Origin: Saccharopolyspora_D taberi
GTDB lineage: Bacteria; Actinomycetota; Actinomycetes; Mycobacteriales; Pseudonocardiaceae
Direction: 5' to 3'
Assembly: GCF_039534165.1 (NCBI RefSeq)
Contig: NZ_BAAAUX010000016.1
Location: forward strand, 442,752-506,751
Length of the DNA stretch: 64,000 nt
Below are positions 20,951 to 29,922 of the stretch, piece by piece (the stretch's first letter is position 1; each line of letters opens with the position of its first letter). Under the pieces are notes generated by a model that was given only the letters and a program-made list of their open reading frames with translations, searched no databases and was not told the DNA's origin. Position numbers and translations under genes: made by a program.

Positions 20951-22063
20951 ATGACCGAGCCGGTCCGGATCCGGGTCGCCAGCCAGCAGCCCTACGACGT
21001 GGTGATCGGGCGCGGCCTGCTGGGCGAGCTGGTCGAGGTGCTGCGCGACGCCTCGGTGGTGGCGCTGGTGCACCAGCCGAGCATCACCACGACCGTGGAC
21101 GCGGTCCGCGAGGAGCTCGCCGAGGCGGGGCTGGACGCGCACCGCGTGGAGGTGCCCGACGCCGAGGACGGCAAGAGCCTGGCGGTCGCAGGCTTCTGCT
21201 GGGAGGTCCTGGGCAAGATCGGCATGGACCGCCGCGGCGTGGTGGTCTCCTTCGGCGGCGGCGCGGTCACCGACGTCGCCGGGTTCGTCGCGGCGACCTG
21301 GATGCGCGGGGTCCGCGTGGTGCACGTGCCGACCACCCTGCTGGGCATGGTCGATGCCTCCATCGGCGGCAAGACCGGCATCAACACCGACGCGGGCAAG
21401 AACCTGGTCGGCATCTTCCACGAGCCGAGCGCGGTGTTCGTCGACCTGGCCACGCTGGAGGGCCTGCCGCGCAACGAGCTGATCGCCGGGATGGCCGAGG
21501 TCGTCAAGGCCGGGTTCATCGCCGACCCGGAGATCCTGCGGCTGATCGAGGCCGACCCGGAGGCCGCGCTCGACCCGTCCGGCGACGTGCTCGCCGAGCT
21601 GGTGCGCCGCGCGATCCAGGTCAAGGCCGACGTGGTCGCCAGCGACCTGCGCGAGTCGCACCTGCGGGAGATCCTCAACTACGGCCACACCCTCGCGCAC
21701 GCCATCGAGCGCCGCGAGCGCTACCGCTGGCGCCACGGCGCGGCGGTCAGCGTCGGCATGGTCTTCGCCGCCGAGCTGGCCCGGCTGGCGGGCCGCCTCG
21801 ACGACGAGACCGCGGACCGGCACAAGAAGGTGCTGGACCTGCTGGGCCTGCCCACCACCTACGACCCGGACGCGCTGGGCCAGCTGCTGGAGGGCATGCG
21901 GGTGGACAAGAAGACCCGCTCCGGCGTGCTGCGGTTCGTCGTCCTCGACGGGCTGGCCAAGCCGGGCAGGCTGGAGGGCCCGGACCCGTCGCTGGTGGCC
22001 GCCGCCTACTCGGCGCTCACCGGCGGGGACGACCGCAAGCAGGGCTCGGAGGTGCTGCTGTGA
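20951..22063 (+). CDS. aroB: 3-dehydroquinate synthase
   Basis: A 370-residue NAD- and metal-dependent cyclase converting DAHP to 3-dehydroquinate. Visible signatures are VVSFGGGAVTDVAGFVAAT, PTTLLGMVDASIGGKTGIN, and the metal-ligand region ILNYGHTLAHAIE with HGAAVSVGM. ATG 20951 follows GGGGGA by four bases; an in-frame alternative begins at 20939. It overlaps aroQ by 4 bases. Confidence 0.97.
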   Translation: MTEPVRIRVASQQPYDVVIGRGLLGELVEVLRDASVVALVHQPSITTTVDAVREELAEAGLDAHRVEVPDAEDGKSLAVAGFCWEVLGKIGMDRRGVVVSFGGGAVTDVAGFVAATWMRGVRVVHVPTTLLGMVDASIGGKTGINTDAGKNLVGIFHEPSAVFVDLATLEGLPRNELIAGMAEVVKAGFIADPEILRLIEADPEAALDPSGDVLAELVRRAIQVKADVVASDLRESHLREILNYGHTLAHAIERRERYRWRHGAAVSVGMVFAAELARLAGRLDDETADRHKKVLDLLGLPTTYDPDALGQLLEGMRVDKKTRSGVLRFVVLDGLAKPGRLEGPDPSLVAAAYSALTGGDDRKQGSEVLL

Positions 22064-22491
22064 AGGTCCTGGTCCTCAACGGTCCGAACCTGGGGCGGCT
22101 GGGCCTGCGGGAGCCGGGCATCTACGGCAGCACCACCTACGCCGGGCTCGTCGCGCTGTGCGAGGACACCGCGGAGGAGCTGGGCATCTCCGTCGACGTC
22201 CGGCAGACCGACCACGAGGGCGAGATGGTCGGCTGGCTGCACGAGGCCGCCGACCACGGCCTGCCGGTGGTGCTCAACGCCGCCGCGTGGACGCACTACT
22301 CGGTGGCCGTCCGCGACGCCGCGGCCCAGCTCGAAGCCGACCTGATCGAGGTGCACATCTCCAACGTGCACAAGCGCGAGGAGTTCCGGAAGGAGAGCTA
22401 CCTCTCCGAGATCGCGACCGGGCTCGTCGTCGGGCTCGGGGTGCAGGGCTACGCGCTGGCCCTGCGCTGGCTGGCCGGCAAGGCCGGGTGA
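22060..22491 (+). CDS. aroQ: 3-dehydroquinate dehydratase, type II
   Basis: A 143-residue type II enzyme, normally a dodecamer, dehydrating 3-dehydroquinate to 3-dehydroshikimate. Catalytic Tyr22 is in GIYGS after NGPNLGRLG, Asn73 is in LNAAAWTHYS, and His99 is in VHISNVHKREEFR with the substrate Arg at 110. Coupled to aroB through GTGA. It ends the aroCKBQ operon. DAHP synthase and EPSP synthase genes are not in this window. Confidence 0.96.
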   Translation: MKVLVLNGPNLGRLGLREPGIYGSTTYAGLVALCEDTAEELGISVDVRQTDHEGEMVGWLHEAADHGLPVVLNAAAWTHYSVAVRDAAAQLEADLIEVHISNVHKREEFRKESYLSEIATGLVVGLGVQGYALALRWLAGKAG

Positions 22492-22536
22492 CCGCCGCCC
22501 CGGGCCGATCCGGCGGTCCGGGCCGAGGTGATCGCA

Positions 22537-22542
22537 TAAACT
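22537..22542 (+). promoter_or_regulatory. -10 element TAAACT before the lipoprotein gene
   Basis: TAAACT fits TANNNT, in an otherwise GC-rich gap of 109 bases between aroQ and the gene at 22601. It suggests a separate promoter with a leader of about 50 bases. Confidence 0.4.
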
Positions 22543-22600
22543 GGGGCGGTTCAGCTGTCGCCGCCCGTGGGCGGTCCGGGGAGAGGTCGCCGTCCGCGTC

Positions 22601-24043
22601 ATGAAGTTGCGTTCACTTGGTGTGCTGGCGGCGGTCCTGCTGCTCGCCTCCTGCTCCACTGTGGAAGGTGCGCCCGGGCCCGCCGTTCCTCCCCGCGCGC
22701 CCGCGGAGCCCCCGCCGACGCTGACGCTGACTTCGGCCGGTGGCCGGGAAAGTCCCGGAGTGGTGGCGGCGGGCGGCCTGCCCGCGCCGTACAACTACGG
22801 GCCGACCGTGGTCGCCGAGGACGGGCGGTACCGGGCGTGGTGGTGCAGCCAGCTCCCCGGCGTCGGTCCGGCGGGCGACGACATCCTGCACGCCTCGTCA
22901 CCGGACCTCGGTGCCCCGTTCACCGCGGACGCCGCGCCCGCGGTGCCGGTGTTCAGCGGCCAGCCGGGCGGATTCGACGCCATGCACACCTGCGACCCCT
23001 CGGTCCTGCGGGTCGGCGGGCGGTACTACCTGTACTACACCGGCGCTGCCGGTGATCACGCGCACGGCAACGCGATCGGCGTCGCGAGCAGCGACGACGG
23101 CCTCGCGTGGCGGCGGGAGTCCGGTGGCCGTCCGGTCGTGACGTCCTCGCACCAGGTGGTGCGGCCCAACGTCTACGGCGCCGGGCAGCCGTCCGCGGTG
23201 TTCCTGGACGGCTGGTTCTACCTGATGTTCACCGACACCACGGCGGCCGGCGCGGGCTGGAACGGCGCGGGCCAGTTCGTGCTGCGGGCCAGGGACGCCG
23301 AGTTCTCCGACCGGGTGCAGGCGCTGACCGCCACCGGGTTCGAACCGGTCGGCCGGGATCCGGTGGACCGCGCCCGTTCCGTGGTCGACGCGTTCAGCGC
23401 GGACTGGATGTGGGTCGACGCGCTGGACGCCTTCGCCATCGCGCACCAGACCGCCGAGGGCACCACGATCACCTTCTGGGACCGCGAGTTCACCCGCCAC
23501 CCCTACTACCCGCTGATCATCCCCGGTGCGTGGCAGGAAGGTCCGGGGCTCGCGCGCGATCCGAGCGGTCACGCCCCGGTGTCCACTTCGGACCCGTGCG
23601 GGACGGTGCCGGTCGACGTTCTCCGCGCCACGGCGTTGAATCCGGCCCCGACCGACATCCGCCGCTTCGGCATCGACATCGTCGACGTGCGGGCGTGCGA
23701 GTCGCCGGAGCGCGCTCGCGCTGTCCTCCACGGATTCGGCGTTCCCTCCCCGTCGCGCACGGTGGATCTGGTGCGCGACGGGGAGAAAGTGCGCGTGGAA
23801 CGGCGATCGGTGGCCGAGACGATGGCCAGGGGAGTGCTCGGCGAACGCGTTCCGGCGCTCGACGGTCTTCCGGTCGTCGGCACGATTCCCGCGCAGGCGC
23901 CCGCTTTGCGTTCGCCCGAGGGAGAAGTCGGGCTGCTCGACGACCGCGGTCGCTTGTGGACGGTCCCGATGGCCGCGGTCGACGCCAACGGCTCCGTCAT
24001 CCGCGACGCATCCCGGTCCGAATGGGACGCCGCGCTGCGGTGA
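22601..24043 (+). CDS. Secreted lipoprotein with a GH43-like beta-propeller
   Basis: A 480-residue protein with a lipoprotein signal peptide and lipobox LLASC (Cys at residue 18), then a Pro-rich linker. From about 55 the repeats PTVVAEDGRYRAWWCS, DPSVLRVGGRYYLYYT and QPSAVFLDGWFYLMFT are blades of a five-bladed propeller of the GH43/GH68/DUF1861 type, each with the D-P-S-V or P-S-A-V strand start. The last 150 residues are less conserved. It may bind or cleave a polysaccharide, or be non-catalytic; I cannot name a substrate. It is convergent with the GH64 glucanase gene, with three bases between the stops. Confidence 0.75.
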   Translation: MKLRSLGVLAAVLLLASCSTVEGAPGPAVPPRAPAEPPPTLTLTSAGGRESPGVVAAGGLPAPYNYGPTVVAEDGRYRAWWCSQLPGVGPAGDDILHASSPDLGAPFTADAAPAVPVFSGQPGGFDAMHTCDPSVLRVGGRYYLYYTGAAGDHAHGNAIGVASSDDGLAWRRESGGRPVVTSSHQVVRPNVYGAGQPSAVFLDGWFYLMFTDTTAAGAGWNGAGQFVLRARDAEFSDRVQALTATGFEPVGRDPVDRARSVVDAFSADWMWVDALDAFAIAHQTAEGTTITFWDREFTRHPYYPLIIPGAWQEGPGLARDPSGHAPVSTSDPCGTVPVDVLRATALNPAPTDIRRFGIDIVDVRACESPERARAVLHGFGVPSPSRTVDLVRDGEKVRVERRSVAETMARGVLGERVPALDGLPVVGTIPAQAPALRSPEGEVGLLDDRGRLWTVPMAAVDANGSVIRDASRSEWDAALR

Positions 24044-24046
24044 GCG

Positions 24047-25210
24047 TCACCAGGGCGTCAGCGTGACCTTGATCGACGTCGGTGCGTTGTCCTGGATGTA
24101 GGAGGCGAAGTTCGCGACGTCGTCGAAGGCGAACCCGTACGCCTTGCCGTCCTCGGTGTTGGCGTGCATGACCTTCGAGTAGTGGTTGGTCACCTGGTTC
24201 TTGTAGAAGGCCGCGGGATCGGTGCCGGGCTGCTCGGCGGCGTCCAGCAGCGTTGAGCGGTTGAACGCGGCGCCGAGGATCGCCGCGACCGGGCCGGTGA
24301 CGCCGTCGTTGGGCGCGGCCAGCGCGCCGTCGCAGAACAGCACGTCGCGGGTGCTCGGGCGGGCGATGGCCTGCACGCCGCCGTCGAAGGTGAAGTTGTC
24401 GCCGGAGACCTGACCGGTGAAGGTGCGGCCGTCGTCGAGCCCGATCCTGAGCTGGGTGGACTGGTACTTGCTCCACACCTCGTCGATGTAGGAGTCGTAG
24501 TAGTCCCCGGCGAACGCCCCGAGGTCCAGCCCGTGGCCGGGCGCGATGACCCGCAGGTCCTCCTGCCGCAGCTGCTCGAAACCGGCGTTCTCGGTGACAC
24601 CGGCCAGGATCCTGTCCCGGCCGCCCGCGGGCACGGTGCCGGTGGTCTGGTCCTGCGAGCCCTGGAGGTTGATCGCCAGCGGCACGCTGAACATGTCGAC
24701 CATCGTGGTGTTGCAGTACATCCCGTCGGCCTTGAACGTGAACTCCACGGTGTCGTGCAGCACCCGGTAGTTCGGGTCGCTGGACACCCAGCCCGCCGGG
24801 TACTGCAGCGCGGGCTTGCCCTCGCCGTCGGTGACGACCTTGAACTTCAGCTTGTCGCCGAGGGCGAAGTAGATCCGCCCGGACATGCTCGGCAGCGTCA
24901 GCTGGGTGTCCCCGCTGCCCTGCAACGGGATCGAGTAGTCGGCGAATCCGTCGGAACCGTTGTCCGACGGCGAGACGGGCACCAGCTGCCCGTCCGGGGT
25001 CACGCGCGACTGCTCGCCGGTGTCGAGGTTGGTGCCGACGACGTAGACCGAGATCGAGGCGTTGTCGAAGTTGCCGGTGCTGTTGACGATCGTCAGCGGC
25101 AGCGTCGGCGCGGCGCGGCGGAGGGCGGCGTGGGCTGGCAGCGAGCCGAGGGCGGGGACGGCGAGGGCGGCGGCGGAGACCCCGCCGAGGAACGATCTCC
25201 TGTTGAGCAC
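24047..25210 (-). CDS. Tat-exported glycoside hydrolase family 64 beta-1,3-glucanase
   Basis: 387 residues. GTG 25210 follows AAGGAG by 6-7 bases and gives the twin-arginine signal LNRRSFLGGVSAAALAVPAL ending near AHA. The mature enzyme has PLTIVNSTG at the start. The GH64 catalytic pair is likely the Glu in VEFTFKADGMYCNTTMVDM and the Asp in that same segment, by analogy with laminaripentaose-producing glucanase. The C-terminus is IKVTLTPW. It would release oligosaccharides from fungal or plant beta-1,3-glucan outside the cell. A LacI-type operator lies 36 bases upstream of the start. Confidence 0.9.
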   Translation of the reverse strand: MLNRRSFLGGVSAAALAVPALGSLPAHAALRRAAPTLPLTIVNSTGNFDNASISVYVVGTNLDTGEQSRVTPDGQLVPVSPSDNGSDGFADYSIPLQGSGDTQLTLPSMSGRIYFALGDKLKFKVVTDGEGKPALQYPAGWVSSDPNYRVLHDTVEFTFKADGMYCNTTMVDMFSVPLAINLQGSQDQTTGTVPAGGRDRILAGVTENAGFEQLRQEDLRVIAPGHGLDLGAFAGDYYDSYIDEVWSKYQSTQLRIGLDDGRTFTGQVSGDNFTFDGGVQAIARPSTRDVLFCDGALAAPNDGVTGPVAAILGAAFNRSTLLDAAEQPGTDPAAFYKNQVTNHYSKVMHANTEDGKAYGFAFDDVANFASYIQDNAPTSIKVTLTPW

Positions 25211-25245
25211 GTGCGGCTCCTTTCGACGAGTCGGTGGGTTCATTG

Positions 25246-25259
25246 TGAGAGCGCTCTCA
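25246..25259. promoter_or_regulatory. LacI-family operator palindrome upstream of the GH64 gene
   Basis: TGAGAGCGCTCTCA is a perfect 14-bp palindrome with the central CG-x-CG core typical of LacI-family sites; it differs from the CebR box TGGGAGCGCTCCCA at two symmetric positions. It lies 36 bases from the glucanase start codon. No LacI-family gene is in the window, so the regulator acts in trans. Confidence 0.7.
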
Positions 25260-25322
25260 AGCCGCAACAATGCTCCGTTCCGCGTCCGCTTCGTGGTCGG
25301 ATCGGCGCAGCCGGGGCGCTGA

Positions 25323-26507
25323 TCAGCCCGTGAACCGGACCTGCGGCCACTGCGGGGACGGGCCGTCGAGCAGGCCGTCGTCGTCGCCCCGCAGGTGCAG
25401 GTCGAAGAAGGAGCGCAGGTACGCGCCGACCGCCGCGATGTCCGGGGGAGAATCGTCCACATCGGACGTACCGACCAGCTTTTCCAGGTCCGCGTCGCCG
25501 ATCACGCCTGCTGCGCGCAACTGCGGGGCGATGACCGCGAGGTCGTTGAAGGTGTTGTGCGCGGCCGAGATCACCTGAAGCGCGCGCCGCCATCCGCGCA
25601 GATGGCTCCAGAACTCGGAGACCAGTTCGTGGTTCTGGTCGCTCGGATCGGCGGTGAACAGCAGGAACGGTCGGTCCAGTCCTTCGGTGGTCACCGAGCC
25701 CCACGGGTCCTCGCGGGTGCCGAGCGCGCCGTCGAGGTCGGCGCCGGCCAGGATGCGCGGATCGTCGTGCATGGACTGCGCGGCGGTCGCGCCGCCCAGC
25801 GAGTGGCCGTAGATGCCGATGCGGTCGAGGTCGAGCACGCCGCGCCAGGACTCCAGCTCGTCGAGCACGAACCGCATGTCGACCGCGCGGATTCCCAGCT
25901 CCCGCTTGAAGGTCTCGAAGCTCTCCGGGTCGGGCTGGTGGTTGCCCTCCACCCTGCCGTCCGGGAACTCGACCTGCGTCGGGTCGTAGGTGTGGTCCAC
26001 GGTGACCACGGCGTAACCGTGGCTGGCCAGCTCCTCGGCCAGGACCGTCCCGAAGTCGCGGGACATCAGGTGTCCGTGCGAGTAGAGCAGCACCGGCATC
26101 CCGCCGCGGGGCGCCGCACCGGCGTGCGAGTGCGTCCTGGTGGCAGCCCAGTCGACCGATCCCCGCGGGATGCGCACCGGGATCGCGACCGTGCCCTCCG
26201 CGGCGACTCCGGTGAAGGTCCGCGCCGCCCCGGGCCGCATGTGCGGGGCGAGCGGGCCGGACCCGGCGGCCGGGTACCGGATGGTGATCATCAGCTCGCG
26301 GTACGGCTTGTCCACCCACGGATCGGGGCGGTCGCGGTCGACCAGGTGCAGATCGGTCGTGCCCACCCGGTGCGGGCCGGTCGGCGCCGGGAGGCGCAGC
26401 CGAAGCGCGCCCGGCCGCGCGAGCGCCTGCGCGGGCAGCGCGGCGGTGGTAAGTGCTGCGGTGGTGAGCGCGGCGGTGACGAAGAGCCTTCGGTTCATTC
26501 GGATCAC
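25323..26507 (-). CDS. Secreted alpha/beta hydrolase, PAF-acetylhydrolase-like
   Basis: 394 residues from GTG 26507, which has GGGGGA five bases upstream; ATG 26498 three codons on is an alternative. The N-terminus MNRRLFVTAALTTAALTTAA is a twin-arginine-like or Sec signal. The alpha/beta hydrolase core has VLLYSHGHLMSRDF (oxyanion region), the nucleophile elbow GHSLGG and a late Asp/His pair (DLDGAL and SAAHNTFND). This fits the platelet-activating-factor acetylhydrolase/lipase group. Substrate is unknown. It is upstream of, and in the same direction as, the glucanase gene, but the operator between them suggests separate control. Confidence 0.82.
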   Translation of the reverse strand: MIRMNRRLFVTAALTTAALTTAALPAQALARPGALRLRLPAPTGPHRVGTTDLHLVDRDRPDPWVDKPYRELMITIRYPAAGSGPLAPHMRPGAARTFTGVAAEGTVAIPVRIPRGSVDWAATRTHSHAGAAPRGGMPVLLYSHGHLMSRDFGTVLAEELASHGYAVVTVDHTYDPTQVEFPDGRVEGNHQPDPESFETFKRELGIRAVDMRFVLDELESWRGVLDLDRIGIYGHSLGGATAAQSMHDDPRILAGADLDGALGTREDPWGSVTTEGLDRPFLLFTADPSDQNHELVSEFWSHLRGWRRALQVISAAHNTFNDLAVIAPQLRAAGVIGDADLEKLVGTSDVDDSPPDIAAVGAYLRSFFDLHLRGDDDGLLDGPSPQWPQVRFTG

Positions 26508-26749
26508 GGGTGTCCCCCTCGGATGTGGTGTTCGGGATCTTCCAACCTGCGCGGTGAAGAAGACGTGAGCGTGCGGTGGTGGTCGGGTGCCGCGGTGGTG
26601 GGGCGTGGCGGTGGCCGGGTATCGCCGTCCCGGCACCTAGCCATCGTCGGGACGTCGCCGCACGCTCGCGCGCGGCGAGGCCGGATCCTGTGACATATTG
26701 ACCGTTCGGCCACTCGTGCGCGCCGCGCCCGCAGGCGAAGCTCGGAGCC

Positions 26750-28009
26750 GTGATCGCTACCGCAACCAAGGTCCGGCCGCGGATCCACCCCGCGTGGTGG
26801 GTGGCCGCCGTGGCCTTCGTCGCCCTGCTGGGCGCCGCCGCGTTCCGTTCGGCCCCCGGCGTCCTGCTCAACCCGCTGCACGAGGAGTTCGGCTGGTCGC
26901 ATGCCACCATCTCGCTCGCCGTCTCGGTCAACCTGCTGCTCTACGGCCTGACCGCGCCGTTCGCGGCGGCGCTGATGGTGCGCTTCGGCATCCGCCGCGT
27001 CGTCGTGTTCGCGCTGGTGCTGGTCGCGGCGGGCAGTGGCCTGACGGTGTTCATGACCGCGAGCTGGCAGCTGGTGTTCTGCTGGGGGCTGCTGGTCGGG
27101 CTGGGCACCGGGTCGATGGCGCTGGCGTTCGTCTCCACCGTGATCGACCGCTGGTTCCTGGCCCGGCGCGGGCTGGTCAGCGGGGTGCTGACGGCCGCGA
27201 GCGCGACCGGGCAGCTGGTGTTCCTGCCGGTCGTGGCGATGCTCAACGACGCCTACGGCTGGCGCGCCGCGTCGCTGGTCGTCACCGCGGCGGCGCTGGC
27301 GATCGTGCCGCTGGTCCTGCTGCTGCTCCGCGACCGTCCCAGCGACGTCGGCGTCTTCCGCTACGGCGCGACCGAGGCGGAGCCGGAACCGGAGACCACC
27401 GGCGAACCGCCGCACCGCGTCGCGCTGGCCGCGCTGCGCGACGGCGCCCGCACGCCCACCTTCTGGCTGCTGGCGGGCGCGTTCGCGATCTGCGGCGCGA
27501 GCACCAACGGCCTGATCAACACGCACTTCGTGCCCGCCGCCCACGACCACGGCATGCCGACCACGACCGCCGCCGGCCTGCTGGTCGTCGTCGGGGTGCT
27601 CGACGTCGTCGGCACCGTGCTGTCGGGATGGCTGACCGACCGCGTCAACCCGCGCATCCTGCTGGCCGTCTACTACACGCTGCGCGGTGCGTCGCTGTTC
27701 GTCCTCCCGCAGCTGTTCGCCCCGACGCCGGGGGCGGAGATGATCCTGTTCGTGGTCTTCTACGGCCTGGACTGGATCGCCACCGTGCCGCCGACCATGG
27801 CGCTGTGCCGCGAGCACTTCGGACCGCGCGCGTCGGTGATCTTCGGCTGGGTGTTCGCCGCGCACCAGCTCGGCGCCGCGGCCATCGCGGGCATCGCGGG
27901 CCTGGTCCGCGACCACTTCGGCGACTACGCCGCGGCCTTCTACGGCGCGGGGCTCCTCTGCCTGCTGGCGACCGCCTTCTCCGTGTCGGTGCGGCGGAAG
28001 CCGGCTTGA
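26750..28009 (+). CDS. MFS transporter, monocarboxylate/oxalate-formate-like
   Basis: A 419-residue protein with 12 predicted membrane segments in two halves, joined by a charged loop near residues 200-225 (EAEPEPETTGEPP). The MFS motif between TM2 and TM3 is present in a weak form (MVRFGIRRVV). The opening FRSAPGVLLNPLHEEFGWSH is typical of the OFA/monocarboxylate group. Substrate is not predictable. GTG 26750 is chosen; the gap of 242 bases from the divergent hydrolase gene should hold both promoters. It is convergent with the methyltransferase gene, sharing a hairpin terminator. Confidence 0.85.
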   Translation: MIATATKVRPRIHPAWWVAAVAFVALLGAAAFRSAPGVLLNPLHEEFGWSHATISLAVSVNLLLYGLTAPFAAALMVRFGIRRVVVFALVLVAAGSGLTVFMTASWQLVFCWGLLVGLGTGSMALAFVSTVIDRWFLARRGLVSGVLTAASATGQLVFLPVVAMLNDAYGWRAASLVVTAAALAIVPLVLLLLRDRPSDVGVFRYGATEAEPEPETTGEPPHRVALAALRDGARTPTFWLLAGAFAICGASTNGLINTHFVPAAHDHGMPTTTAAGLLVVVGVLDVVGTVLSGWLTDRVNPRILLAVYYTLRGASLFVLPQLFAPTPGAEMILFVVFYGLDWIATVPPTMALCREHFGPRASVIFGWVFAAHQLGAAAIAGIAGLVRDHFGDYAAAFYGAGLLCLLATAFSVSVRRKPA

Positions 28010-28013
28010 TCCC

Positions 28014-28044
28014 GTGCTGCCCCGGGAACCGCCCGGGGCAGCAC
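28014..28044. terminator. Bidirectional stem-loop terminator
   Basis: GTGCTGCCCCGGG at 28014-28026 and its complement at 28032-28044 form a perfect 13-bp stem with a 5-base loop. It lies between the MFS stop (28009) and the convergent methyltransferase stop (28062). Confidence 0.8.
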
Positions 28045-28061
28045 GTCCAGCACTTCCGGGT

Positions 28062-28583
28062 TCAGGGCAGCATGTCCAGTTCGAGCAGGGTCGCCTCCAG
28101 CGAGCCCTCCAGCACCAGCAGCCGGCGCTTGGCCTCCAGACCGGGCCCGAAGCCGCCCAGCCCGCCGCCGCTGGCCAGCACCCGGTGACACGGCACGACG
28201 ATCGGGACCGGGTTGCTGCCCATGATCGTGCCGACCGCGCGGGCGGCCTCCGGCCTGCCGGACCGCTCGGCCAGGCCCCGGTAGCTCACGGTCTCGCCGA
28301 AGCCGACCTGCTCGTGCAGGGTCCGGAGCACGTGCAGCCGCAGCCCCTGCACGGTGTCCCAGTCGATCGGCAGGTCGAAGTCCCGGCGGCGGCCCGCGAA
28401 GTAGTCGGCCAGCTGCGCCGAGACCGCGGCGGCCGGGCCGCCGTCCTCGCGCAGCTCGACCCCGTCGTAACCGGGCAGCACCCGCTCCGGCCCGGAGAAC
28501 GCGACCTGGCGCAGACCGGAGTCACCGGCGACCACCGTCAGGTCCCCGACCGGGCTGGGCAGCACCGCCCACGACAACACCAT
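28062..28583 (-). CDS. ogt: Methylated-DNA--protein-cysteine methyltransferase
   Basis: A 173-residue suicide DNA repair protein removing O6-alkyl groups from guanine. The acceptor Cys lies in IVVPCHRVLASGGGLGGFGPG, with the upstream helix-turn-helix GFGETVSYRGLAERSGRPEAARAVG and Asn hinge in MGSNPVP. An in-frame GTG at 28589 is an alternative start; no Shine-Dalgarno is clear for either. Divergent from pepP. Confidence 0.95.
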   Translation of the reverse strand: MVLSWAVLPSPVGDLTVVAGDSGLRQVAFSGPERVLPGYDGVELREDGGPAAAVSAQLADYFAGRRRDFDLPIDWDTVQGLRLHVLRTLHEQVGFGETVSYRGLAERSGRPEAARAVGTIMGSNPVPIVVPCHRVLASGGGLGGFGPGLEAKRRLLVLEGSLEATLLELDMLP

Positions 28584-28717
28584 CGGCACGCCCGGAGGGT
28601 AGCGGCGGACCCCGACAGCGGGCGTGCGCCATAACCCGGTGCATCTCGCGGAACCGGCGTTTGGCGGCTTTCCGCCGAGTGCTGCCGAGACGGGGGTGTA
28701 GGGCTGTGCCCAGCGGT

Positions 28718-28723
28718 TAGGCT
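28718..28723 (+). promoter_or_regulatory. -10 element TAGGCT of a probable leaderless promoter for pepP
   Basis: TAGGCT ends seven bases before ATG 28731, and no Shine-Dalgarno sequence fits in between. This puts the transcription start at the start codon. Confidence 0.55.
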
Positions 28724-28730
28724 GCGATTC

Positions 28731-29840
28731 ATGTCCGAATCGCATGCTCGCCGACGTCACGACCTCCGCGCCCGCCTCCGCGAGCGCGAGCTGGACGCGA
28801 TGCTGGTGACCGACCTGCTCAACGTCCGCTACCTGACCGGGTTCACCGGGTCCAACGCCGCCCTCGTCGTGCACGCCGCCGACGAGCAGGGCGCGGAGGC
28901 GCGCACCGTCTTCTGCACCGACGGCCGCTACCTGACCCAGGCCGCCGAGCAGGTCCCCGACCTGGAGCGGGTCATCGACCGCGCCAGCGCCATGGCGCTG
29001 GCCGAGCGCGTCAGCGCGGCGTCCGGGCAGTACCGGCGGACCGGCTTCGAAAGCCAGCACGTCACCGTCGACGGCCACGAGGAGCTGGCCGCCGCCGCGG
29101 GCGGCGTCGAGCTGGTCCGCGCCCCGGGTCTGGTCGAGGGCCTCCGGCTGATCAAGGACGAGACCGAGATCGAGGCCCTGCGGATGGCCTGCGCCGCCGC
29201 CGACCGCGCGCTGGCCGACCTCATCGAGCACGGCGGGCTGCGCCCCGGCCGCACCGAGCTCGAAGTAGCCCGCGAGCTCGACGGCCGCATGCTCGACCAC
29301 GGCGCGGCGGGCCCGTCCTTCGACACGATCGTCGCCGCGGGCGTGAACTCGGCGATCCCGCACCACCGGCCGTCCGACGCGGTGCTGGCGGCGGGCGACT
29401 TCGTCAAGCTCGACTTCGGCGCGCTGGTCGACGGCTACCACTCCGACATGACCCGCACCCTGGTGCTGGGCGAACCGGCGGACTGGCAGCGCGAGATCTA
29501 CGACCTGGTGCACGCCGCGCAGGCGGCGGGCCGGGCCGCGGTGGTGGTCGACGCCGACGTCCGCGAGATCGACGGCGCGGCCCGCGGGGTCATCGAGGAC
29601 GCGGGCTACGGCGAGCAGTTCCTGCACGGCCTTGGCCACGGCGTTGGCCTGGAGATCCATGAGGCACCGGCGTTGTCCCAGCGGGGGGACGGTAGAATTG
29701 CCGCCGGGATGGCGGTCACCGTCGAGCCCGGCGTGTACCTGCCGGGGCGTGGCGGCGTCCGCATCGAGGACACACTGGTCGTGCGTCCTGGCACGCCGGA
29801 GCTCCTCACCTTGACGACGAAGGAGCTCATCGCCGTCTGA
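28731..29840 (+). CDS. pepP: Xaa-Pro aminopeptidase/dipeptidase, M24B family
   Basis: A 369-residue metallopeptidase. The N-terminal creatinase-like domain (1-135) has YLTGFTGSNA. The M24 catalytic domain carries the five metal ligands: two Asp in KLDFGALVDGYHSDMTRT, His in GLGHGVGLEIHE, Glu in TVEPGVYLPG and Glu in GVRIEDT. It cleaves X-Pro peptide bonds; whether amino- or dipeptidase activity dominates is not clear. The place directly before efp is conserved, which makes sense because EF-P helps synthesis of proline-rich sequences (context, inference). Confidence 0.92.
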   Translation: MSESHARRRHDLRARLRERELDAMLVTDLLNVRYLTGFTGSNAALVVHAADEQGAEARTVFCTDGRYLTQAAEQVPDLERVIDRASAMALAERVSAASGQYRRTGFESQHVTVDGHEELAAAAGGVELVRAPGLVEGLRLIKDETEIEALRMACAAADRALADLIEHGGLRPGRTELEVARELDGRMLDHGAAGPSFDTIVAAGVNSAIPHHRPSDAVLAAGDFVKLDFGALVDGYHSDMTRTLVLGEPADWQREIYDLVHAAQAAGRAAVVVDADVREIDGAARGVIEDAGYGEQFLHGLGHGVGLEIHEAPALSQRGDGRIAAGMAVTVEPGVYLPGRGGVRIEDTLVVRPGTPELLTLTTKELIAV

Positions 29841-29922
29841 GCGCGACGTGCGCCCGAGCGCCGGCAGCGCGCAGCGCCGGCGACAACCACCCGCAGCCAT
29901 CACCACAGGAGAGACCCCGAAC

